Assembly: GCF_000754805.1 (NCBI RefSeq)
Contig: NZ_KN150731.1
Location: 372,001-436,000 of the forward strand
Direction: 5' to 3'
DNA from: Yersinia frederiksenii ATCC 33641
GTDB lineage: Bacteria; Pseudomonadota; Gammaproteobacteria; Enterobacterales; Enterobacteriaceae
Length of the DNA stretch: 64,000 bases
The translations under genes were made by a program, and so were the position numbers. Positions 18,154-26,868 of this stretch are shown here, one piece after another; positions within the stretch are counted from its first letter, which is position 1, and each line of letters opens with the position of its first letter. The notes beneath the pieces are model-generated. The model was given only the letters and a program-made list of their open reading frames with translations, made no database searches and had not been told where the DNA came from.

Positions 18154-18822
18154 TTACCTTTTTTTGAAAGTCAAAGTGTCGCTCAAAACATATTCAAGAC
18201 TGGTGTCTCCTGGCCCAAATGCAATCTTAGTCGGCGTACTCATACTCGCCGTCAACTGGATACGAAGGTCATCAGACGTTTGTGTATTTGGTTTTGGCAA
18301 CGCCGCGCCTAACGCGAGGTCAGTTACCGTTAGATAATATGACATTTGTGGAACATCGAAATAATAGTCGGTATTTGGCATACCTTGGATGACCAACGCG
18401 GGTGTTATGCCCATATATAATGCAACACTCATTGTTAATGAATTAGAAACGGTAAAACTGGTGTCGGTCTTGATTTCTAATTTGTTAAAAAGGCTGCTGT
18501 TCGTATAGGGTTCCCCCGATAGAAAGGCGCCATTCTTATATTGAATGGGGAGGACATTATCCCCCCCTGCAGTGTTTGGAAAAACAGCGGTTGGGGTTTG
18601 TCCTGAGACGAATAGCACACCGACATCAATAGGCCGGTCGCTACTTCCCCACCCTAATCCGAAAGTTGTTTGATCCCAGTTAAACAAGTAATTTCCCCCG
18701 TCATTGATCGTCTTCAGAGACCAAACAAGTGAAAACCCGCTGTTGCTTGAACCATCGCTCATAAATATGGCCACATTTTGCGGCGCACCACTGTCATTGG
18801 TGACATATACGGAGTAAGTCAT
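18154..18822 (-). CDS. RhiA-like protein of unknown function, copy 1
   Basis: The product is 222 residues from the ATG at 18822, preceded by AAAGGGAAC; a 44-codon upstream extension has no conserved counterpart. There is no signal peptide, no membrane segment and no cysteine. It is clearly paralogous to the next gene upstream: shared blocks are SGAPQNVAI/SGAPANVAI, LVW-L-TIN, FNWDQTTFGLGWG/YNWSIDWALNWG, TDTSFTVSNS/TDSTFTVTQS and a conserved LYM. The overall pattern resembles RhiA, an abundant rhizosphere-expressed rhizobial protein, but that link is from memory. A soluble beta-rich fold seems likely. The function is unknown. Confidence 0.7.
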   Translation of the reverse strand: MTYSVYVTNDSGAPQNVAIFMSDGSSNSGFSLVWSLKTINDGGNYLFNWDQTTFGLGWGSSDRPIDVGVLFVSGQTPTAVFPNTAGGDNVLPIQYKNGAFLSGEPYTNSSLFNKLEIKTDTSFTVSNSLTMSVALYMGITPALVIQGMPNTDYYFDVPQMSYYLTVTDLALGAALPKPNTQTSDDLRIQLTASMSTPTKIAFGPGDTSLEYVLSDTLTFKKR

Positions 18823-18970
18823 GAGTAGAGTTCCCTTTTTAAAAGTGAATATACGTGGCAAGAACTGCGGGAGAATAAGATGGTTCGAATATGGGTTAAA
18901 ATAATGAAAATCAATTTTCACTGCAGATAAACTAAAAAAATGCTTATGTTTCATATTAGATTTCGAAAAA

Positions 18971-18996
18971 CCAATCTGTCGTCAGCAACAGATTGG
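18971..18996 (-). terminator. Terminator between the two RhiA-like genes
   Basis: Read on the minus strand, CCAATCTGT and ACAGATTGG form a 9-bp stem followed by GGTTTTTC. It lies downstream of the second copy, so the two genes are probably separate transcripts or attenuated. Confidence 0.75.
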
Positions 18997-19052
18997 CTTC
19001 GTTAAACCTGCGGGACAAAATGCCCTATTGGCGTCCAAAGAAGGACACAATA

Positions 19053-19682
19053 TTAGATCGGCACAAATTGTAAGGTTTCATTGAGTTTGAAATTCAACGA
19101 AGTGATCCCATCTGCAAAGGCAAACTGGGTTGGACTACTGACAAATGTTCCCGAGACAGCGACTCCCTGTTTTGAATCGGTGGTACAAATCCAATAGGTT
19201 GGGTGCGTATCAAACAAGAAATTCCCATTTGGTTTTCCTTGCATCGCAAATGCAGGCAAAGAATTCATGTAAACAGCCAGGCTCATCGCCTGTGATTGCG
19301 TAACAGTAAACGTTGAATCGGTTGTGACTAGCATACTGCCGCTAGCTACTTCTGGATTGTTGTAAGCCAGAGGTTTGGTTTGGAACTGACCATTGGTGTA
19401 GGTCACCCCCATCGAGTTGTTTCCGCTAGATGCGGTAGGGTTCATGCTCTGGAGCGGCCCACCGGAACTCCATTTAACCCCCGGAGCCAGAGGCTGTTCA
19501 GTTGTCCCCCAGTTCAGAGCCCAATCGATTGACCAATTATAAGTATTAGTATTTCCACTGTTTATCGTCTGCAACAGCCATACCAGAGGCAAGCCTGATA
19601 TGAGGTTAGGGTAAGTTTGATAGATGGCAACATTCGCGGGAGCACCGCTGGCATTTAACACAGAAATGGAATATGAAGACAT
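19053..19682 (-). CDS. RhiA-like protein of unknown function, copy 2
   Basis: The product is 209 residues. It starts MSSYSISVLNASGAPANVAIY and is homologous over its full length to the protein encoded at 18154-18822. Blocks include LVWLLQTINSG, YNWSIDWALNWGTTEQPL, PGVKWSSGG and LAVYMNSLPAFAMQGKPNG. No export signal is seen and there is a single cysteine. GGAAATAAAC before the ATG is a weak ribosome-binding site. The layout (N-terminal VxNxSG, central NW, then PGV) is what I recall for RhiA-like proteins. The partner and role are unknown. Tandem duplication followed by strong divergence is evident. Confidence 0.7.
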   Translation of the reverse strand: MSSYSISVLNASGAPANVAIYQTYPNLISGLPLVWLLQTINSGNTNTYNWSIDWALNWGTTEQPLAPGVKWSSGGPLQSMNPTASSGNNSMGVTYTNGQFQTKPLAYNNPEVASGSMLVTTDSTFTVTQSQAMSLAVYMNSLPAFAMQGKPNGNFLFDTHPTYWICTTDSKQGVAVSGTFVSSPTQFAFADGITSLNFKLNETLQFVPI

Positions 19683-20645
19683 AAGTTTATTTCCTTTCAG
19701 TTTGAATGAGCTACGGGATCGATATATTTGGCATCAATTGACTAGGGTGTTGCGTTCCAGAACAAACTAATTATTGCCAATGTTTTGCATTGTGCAAATA
19801 TATTTTCCTCGCTTCAAAAATTAGGATTATCGCAATTTAATAGCGAAATAAATATTTATTTTTTATAATTTAACCTGTGGATCGGCACAGATAATTATCA
19901 CATATTCAATGGGATAATGATTTGTAAAACATTACAAACATTGGTGTATAACATGGGGTTTTAATTAAAATAATTGACATTTCAAACTTATCATTTTAAT
20001 CATAACATTATGTTTTTATTGACTATAAATATTTTTATCTGTTAATTTTTCTTTTTTTATTTTTAAATGTCATCAATGCTCATTAATTAGCATGGTAATT
20101 AATTAGTTTTTTACTGCCGTCCATTCTGTACATGAAAAAATGCACGTTTAATATTCGTAACACCTTAATTTATTATGTTTAAAATAATTAAATTAGAAAT
20201 TCATATATCAACGCTTTAGATATTCGTAATACAAGTAAAATCTCTTACAGTGTTAATTTCATTAATAACTATTTTTCTGCATAGATAATTTATTTGATTC
20301 AAACTATTCCAAAGATACTACAGATATTCCCCTACTCACTTGCGCAACAGCCTTATCGAAGTTATACCAAGTCAGTCGTCGATTTTTTTTTGAGGTTTTT
20401 TCACGTTTGCATCCCTGATACGCCACGAACCCGCTGTAATTATTATTCAGAATTGTTAAGCATCGTTAATGAATCTGTACTATAAATTAACTGCAGCACA
20501 TACCGTCAGGAAGCTAATTATACTTGTCAGTGGCAAAAGCACATAGGCAACGTTCTATTTGTCAGTCACTTACAGAGAATAATATGGTTCCACCCGATTC
20601 TCGAGTCACTTCCAAGAAACAATGGAAACTCAGGAGGCAGACCTA
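19683..20645. other. AT-rich 963-bp region without a convincing gene
   Basis: This stretch between the divergent RhiA-like gene and the small exported-protein gene is visibly richer in A+T than the flanking genes, with many TAAT and TTTT runs. The only open frame above 60 codons (20294-20485) lacks a ribosome-binding site and a protein-like composition. The region must contain both divergent promoters. I see no repeat, RNA gene or phage attachment site that I can name. Confidence 0.6.
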
Positions 20646-21029
20646 GTGAAGACAAACCGAATTTCTCGCTGTTTAGCTGCAGGTATAATTCTGGGCACTT
20701 TTGTCGCTCAGTCCGCTCCGGCCCTTGCCGTAGACCTGCCGTTTAGTGCTAATTGTACCCATTATGCCGCTATCAATGTCACGCCACCCGATACCGGTAT
20801 TACCTTCCGTAAAAATCCGAACAGTGCTGCAACCCGAGCAGCAACTGCAACAATCTTTTCCATTAATGGGTTGGCCAATATAACTATCCCAGCAAATGGG
20901 GTGTCGTGCTTTTACACCGTTCAAGGCAATGATAATTATTGTTTCCAAGCCTCCAATGATGCGGCAGCTTTTATGAATATAAACGCCGTTGCTAACACGA
21001 ATAATGCGGCAGTTCCAGCTTGTCAATAG
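20646..21029 (+). CDS. Small exported four-cysteine protein, unknown function
   Basis: The product is 127 residues starting at GTG 20646, which is set by a consensus AGGAGG at 20632-20637, 8 bases upstream. A Sec signal peptide (MKTNRISRCLAAGIILGTF to APALA) is predicted to be cleaved before VDLPF. The mature part of about 97 residues has four cysteines (SANC, GVSC, DNYC, VPAC), enough for two disulfides, and is rich in Asn, Ala and Thr. It is probably periplasmic or secreted. I do not recognise a family. A strong terminator follows, so it is monocistronic, and the excellent start site suggests high expression. Confidence 0.8.
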   Translation: MKTNRISRCLAAGIILGTFVAQSAPALAVDLPFSANCTHYAAINVTPPDTGITFRKNPNSAATRAATATIFSINGLANITIPANGVSCFYTVQGNDNYCFQASNDAAAFMNINAVANTNNAAVPACQ

Positions 21030-21043
21030 ACGTACTAATGTGC

Positions 21044-21085
21044 GATAAATACCGGCTCAAAATCCGGTATTTATCGTCTTTTTAT
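21044..21085 (+). terminator. Strong terminator after the exported protein gene
   Basis: A perfect 12-bp stem (GATAAATACCGG at 21044-21055, CCGGTATTTATC at 21064-21075) is followed by GTCTTTTTATTTTT. Confidence 0.9.
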
Positions 21086-21221
21086 TTTTAGTGCCAAATA
21101 ACTTTTATAAAACTTTGAACCAATGAGTTGAAATAGCTCAATAATTTGGCTGAATGATGGCCGCTATATTCCGGTAACTTGCAAGATAATAGGTATTTTT
21201 TAATCAAAGTGAGTGCACAAT

Positions 21222-22220
21222 ATGATCGACTCCCGCCTTCCTCTGACCGACATCCATCGCCACCTTGATGGCAATATCCGTGCGCAAACTATTTTGGAAC
21301 TGGGTCGCCAGTTTAATTTATCATTACCAGCTAATGAGTTAGATGCCCTGCGGCCCCATGTGCAAATCACGAAAACTGAACCTGATTTAATCAGTTTCCT
21401 GCAAAAACTAGATTGGGGCGTGGCGGTTCTCGGTTCACTGGATGCTTGCCGTCGAGTGGCATACGAAAACGTCGAAGATGCGGCAAACGCAGGTTTGCAT
21501 TATGCCGAGCTGCGTTTCTCTCCTTTCTATATGGCCATGAAACACCAGTTGCCAGTTGCCGGTGTGGTCGAGGCGGTGATTGACGGTATCGAGTCCGGCT
21601 GCCGTGATTTTGATATTGATATTCGCCTTATTGGTATTCTCAGCCGCACCTTTGGTGAACAGGCCTGCTTGCAAGAGCTTGATGGCTTACTAACCCATCG
21701 TGATAGCATTACGGCGTTGGACCTGGCCGGTGACGAGTTGGGTTTCCCCGGTAGCCTGTTCCGCAGCCACTTCAATCGCGCGCGCGATGCGGGTTTACGT
21801 ATTACTGTTCATGCTGGCGAAGCCGCTGGCCCGGAAAGTATTTGGCAGGCTATCCGTGAGTTAGGGGCTGAACGTATTGGTCACGGGGTGAAAGCGGTAG
21901 AAGATATTAAGCTGATGGATTATTTGGCTGAGCATAACATTGGGATTGAAGCCTGTTTGACCTCCAATATCCAGACCAGCACGGTCTCGTCTTTGGCAAC
22001 CCACCCTTTAACCACCTTCCTGCGGCACGGTGTGATGGCCTCCATTAATACCGATGACCCGGCAGTTCAAGGGATTGAAATTGCCCATGAGTATCAAGTT
22101 GCCGCACCCGCTGCGGGCCTAACGCCGCAAGAAATTCGCCGGGCACAAGAAAATGGCCTGGCCATGGCCTTTATTAGCGAGCAAGAAAAACAGGCGCTAC
22201 GTGACAAAATCTGCGCTTAA
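21222..22220 (+). CDS. add: Adenosine deaminase
   Basis: The product is 332 residues (E. coli 333) from the ATG at 21222, preceded by GTGAG; a GTG at 21213 is in frame but not conserved. The enzyme converts adenosine and deoxyadenosine to inosine and deoxyinosine in purine salvage. Zinc and active-site motifs are visible: [34 protein letters not shown] and SINTDDPAV. The gene follows malXY in E. coli too; here the RhiA-like and exported-protein genes lie between them. Confidence 0.97.
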   Translation: MIDSRLPLTDIHRHLDGNIRAQTILELGRQFNLSLPANELDALRPHVQITKTEPDLISFLQKLDWGVAVLGSLDACRRVAYENVEDAANAGLHYAELRFSPFYMAMKHQLPVAGVVEAVIDGIESGCRDFDIDIRLIGILSRTFGEQACLQELDGLLTHRDSITALDLAGDELGFPGSLFRSHFNRARDAGLRITVHAGEAAGPESIWQAIRELGAERIGHGVKAVEDIKLMDYLAEHNIGIEACLTSNIQTSTVSSLATHPLTTFLRHGVMASINTDDPAVQGIEIAHEYQVAAPAAGLTPQEIRRAQENGLAMAFISEQEKQALRDKICA

Positions 22221-22241
22221 ACCATCAAGGTTGTGAGATAA

Positions 22242-22276
22242 AAAACGCCCGTATTTCATTGAAGTACGGGCGTTTT
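22242..22276. terminator. Bidirectional terminator between add and yfeH-like gene
   Basis: AAAACGCCCGTA (22242-22253) pairs with TACGGGCGTTTT (22265-22276), with A-run and T-run flanks, between convergent genes. Confidence 0.9.
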
Positions 22277-22303
22277 AGTTCTGATAGTGATTGCGCTGAT
22301 AAA

Positions 22304-23338
22304 TTATTTGGATTCTACGTTATCAGCAGAAATTGGCGCGGTGGCAACTGACGCTTTATCAGCATTTTCTTTGGCGATCCGTTTAGCATAACGCTGCGCC
22401 AATACCGCACAGACCATCAATTGAACCTGATGGAATATCATCAGCGGCAAGACCATAACCCCCACCACCGCCGCAGGAAACAGCACATTAGCCATCGGGA
22501 TACCATTGGCCAGGCTTTTCTTCGAGCCACAAAACACAATGGTAATTTCATCGGCGGTGTTGAAACCAAGCCAGCGCGCCGCATAGGTATTGACGACCAA
22601 CACAATGGTCAGCAACACCATTGAACATACCAAGATGGCTAACAGTGACCAGCCGTCGATTTGATGCCAAATGCCCTGCACCACCGCTTCGCTGAAAGCC
22701 ACATACACCACCAATAAAATGGATGACCGGTCAGTGATATTAACTAACTTTTTATGACGTTCGACCCATTTGGCAATCAGTGGACGTGATAAATGACCGA
22801 CAATAAATGGCACCATCAATTGCATGACGATAGAACCAATAGCATGCAGCGTATCAGTGTCACCGCCCTGGGTTTGCATCAGCATGCCCACCAGAATCGG
22901 TGATAAGAAGACCCCAAGGATACTGGAGGCCGATGCACTGCATATTGCTGCCGCCACATTGCCCCCAGCTACCGAGGTATAGGCGATAGCGGATTGAACT
23001 GTTGCCGGCAACGCACACAGATAGAGAAAACCCAGGTACAGCGTGGGGGTCAGAACGCCGGGAACCAGCACATTCATGCCCAAGCCCAGCAGGGGGAATA
23101 ACGCAAAGGTACTGAGGAATACCAGCAAATGTAGCTTCCAATGCCCCATACCGGTGACTATCGCTGCGCGCGAAAGTTTAGCGCCGTGCATAAAGAATAA
23201 TAAGGCGATGGCCGCCGTCGTCAGGTGTTCAAACCACACTTTGACTGCCCCTTCACAAGGGAAAATCGAGGCAATAATGACCACCAAAATCAAGACTGAT
23301 AAAAACGTATCTATTTTTAAACGTTGTAACCAAGACAT
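22304..23338 (-). CDS. yfeH: Bile acid:sodium symporter family transporter, YfeH type
   Basis: The product is 344 residues with about nine hydrophobic segments, an SBF-like (BASS) integral inner-membrane protein. It follows E. coli YfeH closely: LTTAAIALLFFMHGAKLSR, FLYLCALPATVQSAIAYTS, GGNVAAAICSASASSILG and ITIVFCGSKKSLANGIPMAN. The last block contains the sodium-site crossover region. The transported substrate is unknown. In E. coli yfeH lies elsewhere, so its place between add and ydgJ is a Yersinia-side rearrangement. The C-terminal tail is hydrophilic. Confidence 0.88.
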   Translation of the reverse strand: MSWLQRLKIDTFLSVLILVVIIASIFPCEGAVKVWFEHLTTAAIALLFFMHGAKLSRAAIVTGMGHWKLHLLVFLSTFALFPLLGLGMNVLVPGVLTPTLYLGFLYLCALPATVQSAIAYTSVAGGNVAAAICSASASSILGVFLSPILVGMLMQTQGGDTDTLHAIGSIVMQLMVPFIVGHLSRPLIAKWVERHKKLVNITDRSSILLVVYVAFSEAVVQGIWHQIDGWSLLAILVCSMVLLTIVLVVNTYAARWLGFNTADEITIVFCGSKKSLANGIPMANVLFPAAVVGVMVLPLMIFHQVQLMVCAVLAQRYAKRIAKENADKASVATAPISADNVESK

Positions 23339-23468
23339 GCCACTATAATCCTTCTCCCCGATGAACTTGACACTGCTGAGTGATTAGCAGTCTAGCGACG
23401 ACCTCAAGTTCTTTAGGATATCTTTTGAATAAAAAACTGGGTGCATTAATCACACCCAGAGTGGCAAC

Positions 23469-24518
23469 TCAGTGTGCAGATGAAACCGGCAGCGCTTTTT
23501 TCTGTTGATCAGAGGCGATACCCAACTCAATCAATTCCATCACTTTAATCGCTTCAGATGCGGGCACCGGATTGGCGGCCGTCCCCAAAATAGCATCGCG
23601 AATACCGGCGTAATAAGCCGGATAATTACCCGGTAAAGTCAGTAACGGTTTCTCTGCCAAAACACCATCATGTGACAGTGTCACTACACCATCGCGCATA
23701 TCATAGCCCCAGTCAGCCTGAGGTAGACGCTCACCTGCCTTCAGCCTATCCTCTTGAGGATCCAAGCCAAATTTAATGTAGCTGCCTTGCATACCATGCA
23801 CGATATAACGCGCGGTTTCTGCCGCAGCCAATACTGTGCTGTGCAGCACGACACGCTGACCCGGATAGCTGAGAATGGCATGGAAATAATCAACCGATTG
23901 CGCACCTGGGCGCAACATCCCCAGATCCACATTTAAGGTGTCAGGTAAGCCAAACAGTTGCACAGCCTGATCCAGCAGATGTGGCCCCAAATCGTACCAA
24001 ATGCCACTCCCGGCACCGGCTTGTTCACGCCAGCGTTGGCGGATCTCTGGGCGATAGCGGTCAAAATGAGATTCAAAATAGACCACTTTCCCCAGCGCAC
24101 CTTCTGCCAGCAATGTTTTGAGGGTTAAAAAATCGCTATCCCAACGACGGTTGTGGAACACCGATAGCAGTAAACCAGCGGCATCCGCCTGTTTTTTCAG
24201 CTCATTAGCTTGTGACAGTGTCACGGTAAACGGTTTGTCGACCACCACATTTTTACCGGCTGCCAGTGCTTTTTGCGCCAGCGGGAAATGGGTATCATTG
24301 GGGGTTGGAATCACGATGAGGTCGATGGAAGGATCATCAAATAACGCTTGTGGGTCAGAAACCACGGCCATTGATGGCCAATCGGCATGAACTTTACTGG
24401 CATCACTGCTGGAAACCCCCGCCAGTTCAAGCCCCGGCGTCCCCATAATGAGTGGCGCATGGAACGTTTTACTGGCATAACCATAACCCAGTAAGCCTAC
24501 TTTTATCTTGTCAGCCAT
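23469..24518 (-). CDS. ydgJ: Gfo/Idh/MocA-family oxidoreductase YdgJ
   Basis: The product is 349 residues from the ATG at 24518 (MADKIKVGLLGYGYASKTFH), preceded by GAGGGGAAAG; an upstream ATG at 24569 is not conserved. The N-terminal Rossmann fold has GYGYASKTFHAPLI; the family motif VVDKPFTVT supplies the Lys-Pro dyad; the C-terminal dehydrogenase domain carries WYDLGPHLLDQAV with the catalytic-type histidine. It is probably an NAD(P)-dependent sugar or inositol dehydrogenase with unknown substrate. E. coli ydgJ also follows add. Confidence 0.92.
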   Translation of the reverse strand: MADKIKVGLLGYGYASKTFHAPLIMGTPGLELAGVSSSDASKVHADWPSMAVVSDPQALFDDPSIDLIVIPTPNDTHFPLAQKALAAGKNVVVDKPFTVTLSQANELKKQADAAGLLLSVFHNRRWDSDFLTLKTLLAEGALGKVVYFESHFDRYRPEIRQRWREQAGAGSGIWYDLGPHLLDQAVQLFGLPDTLNVDLGMLRPGAQSVDYFHAILSYPGQRVVLHSTVLAAAETARYIVHGMQGSYIKFGLDPQEDRLKAGERLPQADWGYDMRDGVVTLSHDGVLAEKPLLTLPGNYPAYYAGIRDAILGTAANPVPASEAIKVMELIELGIASDQQKKALPVSSAH

Positions 24519-24554
24519 TACTTTCCCCTCACCAAAATACAAAATACTCACGAT

Positions 24555-24680
24555 TAGACCCAAAGTCATTGGAGTTGCAGGTAGGCAGCAATAGAACTCA
24601 TCCTGATGAGCTTACACCCGTAAGTGATTCGGGTGAATGAATGCGGCGAACACCCCTGCGACTTCAAGTACAAAGGGTAT
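24555..24680 (+). repeat. ERIC element (copy 1)
   Basis: The element is about 126 bp between ydgJ and araC. It contains GAGCTTAC and GTAAGTGATTCGGGTGA, matching the ERIC consensus segments used for the ERIC1R and ERIC2 primers. Ends with GTTGCAGG and CCCTGCGAC are partly inverted copies. It aligns along its length with the reverse complement of 63121-63246. Non-coding and palindromic, it probably folds into a hairpin in the transcript. Confidence 0.85.
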
Positions 24681-24744
24681 TGATTTGACACCATGATGAA
24701 TCCCACAACAAGAGGTAATTTTTGGCTTAACGTTTCTGGCGGGA

Positions 24745-25677
24745 TTAAACCCGCACCAATCCCTCTGAATTATCTCGCCATTCTGGCTGACGCAAGCTTC
24801 GTTGCGGGTAGTTGGTTTCAATACTGCGACGCCTGAAATCACTGGGGCTAACCCCTACACGCTTGCGGAAAACCCGTGAGAAATAGAGCTGGTCATCATA
24901 GCCCACCACGCGGCCGATAGTGGCAATAGGCTCTTGGGTGGTTTGCAGTAATAATTTAGCCCGGATAACCCGCTGGTCTTCGCGCCAACGCAGGATATTG
25001 ATCCCCACTTGCTCACGAAATAGGTGCGCTAAGCGCGATGGCGACAGGCAGACATGGCGGGCGACCTCATCAATGCGCAGTTCACCCGCCAAATTGCCGG
25101 TAATAAACTGGCACGCCTCGATAACTCGCGGATCCATAATACGTTGCGGACTAAGCGGATCTTCTTCCATGGCTCGCAGCAGCAGCCGCTCCAGTAAATT
25201 CATCCCCAACTCTTCACCAAAGCGACGACCCGATTTTTGCGTCTGCTCAATGTTGGCGAACAGCCGGTCAAACTCTAATAGCAAATTATTGTTAGGTAAC
25301 GACAAACGCCCTACTTCATGCGTTTTACTGTGCCACTCTAACCAGTCGGCCCAGTAGGCCCGTGGTCGGAAATAGACCCAGCGGTGATACCAGCAGTCAC
25401 TGTTTGGTGAGCGGCCATAGTAATGCGATGCTTTCGGGGGGAATAACAGTAAGTCACCGGGGTTGCTGTAAAACGTATTTTCACCGTCAAAAATCTTGCC
25501 CTGACCCTTAATCGTCAGGTTCAAAATATAGCCTTTCATGCCACCTGGCCGGTCGATAAAAAAATCGAGTGGTCCGTCTGCCAGAATCGGGGTTAATCCG
25601 GCGACCAGATAGGCGTTAAAGGTGTAGCCTGGTAGCAAAGGATTGGGTTGCGGTTCCTGAACCATTCGATGGTACAT
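24745..25677 (-). CDS. araC: Arabinose operon regulator AraC
   Basis: The product is 310 residues. The N-terminal cupin arabinose-binding and dimerisation domain follows E. coli AraC ([55 protein letters not shown]). The C-terminal double HTH has [15 protein letters not shown] and [30 protein letters not shown] lies 4 bases before the ATG at 25677; a second ATG at 25665 is possible. The gene follows araH on the same strand, so it may be read from the araFGH promoter. That differs from E. coli, where araC is divergent from araBAD. The basic tail after residue 285 is unlike E. coli AraC. Confidence 0.95.
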   Translation of the reverse strand: MYHRMVQEPQPNPLLPGYTFNAYLVAGLTPILADGPLDFFIDRPGGMKGYILNLTIKGQGKIFDGENTFYSNPGDLLLFPPKASHYYGRSPNSDCWYHRWVYFRPRAYWADWLEWHSKTHEVGRLSLPNNNLLLEFDRLFANIEQTQKSGRRFGEELGMNLLERLLLRAMEEDPLSPQRIMDPRVIEACQFITGNLAGELRIDEVARHVCLSPSRLAHLFREQVGINILRWREDQRVIRAKLLLQTTQEPIATIGRVVGYDDQLYFSRVFRKRVGVSPSDFRRRSIETNYPQRSLRQPEWRDNSEGLVRV

Positions 25678-25736
25678 TTAGCCTCCTTGGAGTCTTTCTC
25701 TGTTATGCATTTAAACCCACATGTTTAATTCAGTTT

Positions 25737-25762
25737 ATCGGGCAGATTTAACGCTGCCCGAT
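25737..25762. terminator. Hairpin between araH and araC
   Basis: ATCGGGCAG (25737-25745) pairs with CTGCCCGAT (25754-25762). On the minus strand it is followed by AAACTG, not a T-run. It may therefore stabilise the araFGH message rather than terminate fully before araC. Confidence 0.5.
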
Positions 25763-25822
25763 AGTGATAACAGAATTGTGAGCCAGATAGGCTTTTTATG
25801 GACTTTTCTGTCACTGTGGTAT

Positions 25823-26851
25823 TTATACCGTCCGTTTAGCCAGCTGTTTGTAGCGGTCGAAGATCACCGCCGCCAGCAGGATCAGACCACGTACAACGTA
25901 TTGTGAGAACGGCGAAATGTTCAGTAGGTTCATGGCATTTTCCACTGTCCCCAGAATCAAGATCCCGGCAATTACATAGGAAATCTTGCCAATCCCGCCT
26001 TTGAGTGAAACCCCACCCAACACACAAGCAGAAATAACAATTAACTCGTAACCAATCGAGGTCATAGGCTGACCACTGGTCATGCGCGAAGCCAGAATGA
26101 TCCCCGCTGCCGCCGAAACCAGACCAGATAATACGAAGATAATAATTTTGGTGCGCACCACCGGCACCCCGGCCAAGCGGGCAGCATCTTCATTCCCGCC
26201 AATGGCTAACGTATTGCGGCCAAAGGTGGTTTTATTCAATAAGAAACCGAATAAGGCCAGACAAGCAATGGTGATCCAGATAGGTGCCGGTAAGCCAAAC
26301 CAGTTGGTATACCCCAGGGCAAAGAAGCGCTCATCCTCGATACCCACCGCTTTACCATCAGAAATAATATACGCCAGACCACGGACTATCTGCATGGTGG
26401 CCAAGGTGGTGATCAAGGCATTGATTTTCAGTCGGGCAATGACAAAACCATTAATTAGCCCACACAACGCGCCCAGCAGCAAGCCGGCAGCCACACCAAT
26501 CCACAGGCTTTCGGTCATATTAATCACCACTGCGGTGGTGACACCCGCACAGGCGATAACCGAAGCAACCGATAAGTCAAAATCACCGGACGCCAGACAA
26601 AACAGCATGCCGCACGCTACCATGCCCGACATCGAAATGGCCAGCCCCAGCCCTTTCATATTGATAAATGAGCCAAAATTAGGCACAAAAATAATGCAGC
26701 CGATAAATACCACAGCAAACACCACCAGCATGCCGTAACTGTCCCAAATGCGGGATAGCCCAAAGCCTCCTTTAGCCGGAGCCTCTTGCGGTGGCGGCGA
26801 CTGAGGTGAGGTCGGGGTCTTCTTATCTGAATTCAAAGTAACGCTGGACAT
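25823..26851 (-). CDS. araH: L-arabinose ABC transporter permease AraH
   Basis: The product is 342 residues from the ATG at 26851, preceded by AAGGAG; a 5-codon longer start at 26866 overlaps that site. It is an inner-membrane permease of the monosaccharide ABC family with about ten hydrophobic segments. Motifs include GMVACGMLFCLASGDFDLSVAS, NALITTLATMQIVRGLAY, FGRNTLAIGGNEDAARLAGV and SCVLGGVSLKGGIG-like residues near the C terminus. The N-terminal 35 residues are Pro-rich and hydrophilic. It works with AraG and AraF for high-affinity arabinose import. It is separated from araG by 17 bp. Confidence 0.95.
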   Translation of the reverse strand: MSSVTLNSDKKTPTSPQSPPPQEAPAKGGFGLSRIWDSYGMLVVFAVVFIGCIIFVPNFGSFINMKGLGLAISMSGMVACGMLFCLASGDFDLSVASVIACAGVTTAVVINMTESLWIGVAAGLLLGALCGLINGFVIARLKINALITTLATMQIVRGLAYIISDGKAVGIEDERFFALGYTNWFGLPAPIWITIACLALFGFLLNKTTFGRNTLAIGGNEDAARLAGVPVVRTKIIIFVLSGLVSAAAGIILASRMTSGQPMTSIGYELIVISACVLGGVSLKGGIGKISYVIAGILILGTVENAMNLLNISPFSQYVVRGLILLAAVIFDRYKQLAKRTV

Positions 26852-26868
26852 AGTTAACTCCTTCACAA

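Noticed and set aside
20294-20485. 63-codon open frame in the AT-rich region
   Set aside because: It has no ribosome-binding site and an unlikely composition for a small protein, and it stops before the good start of the exported protein gene.
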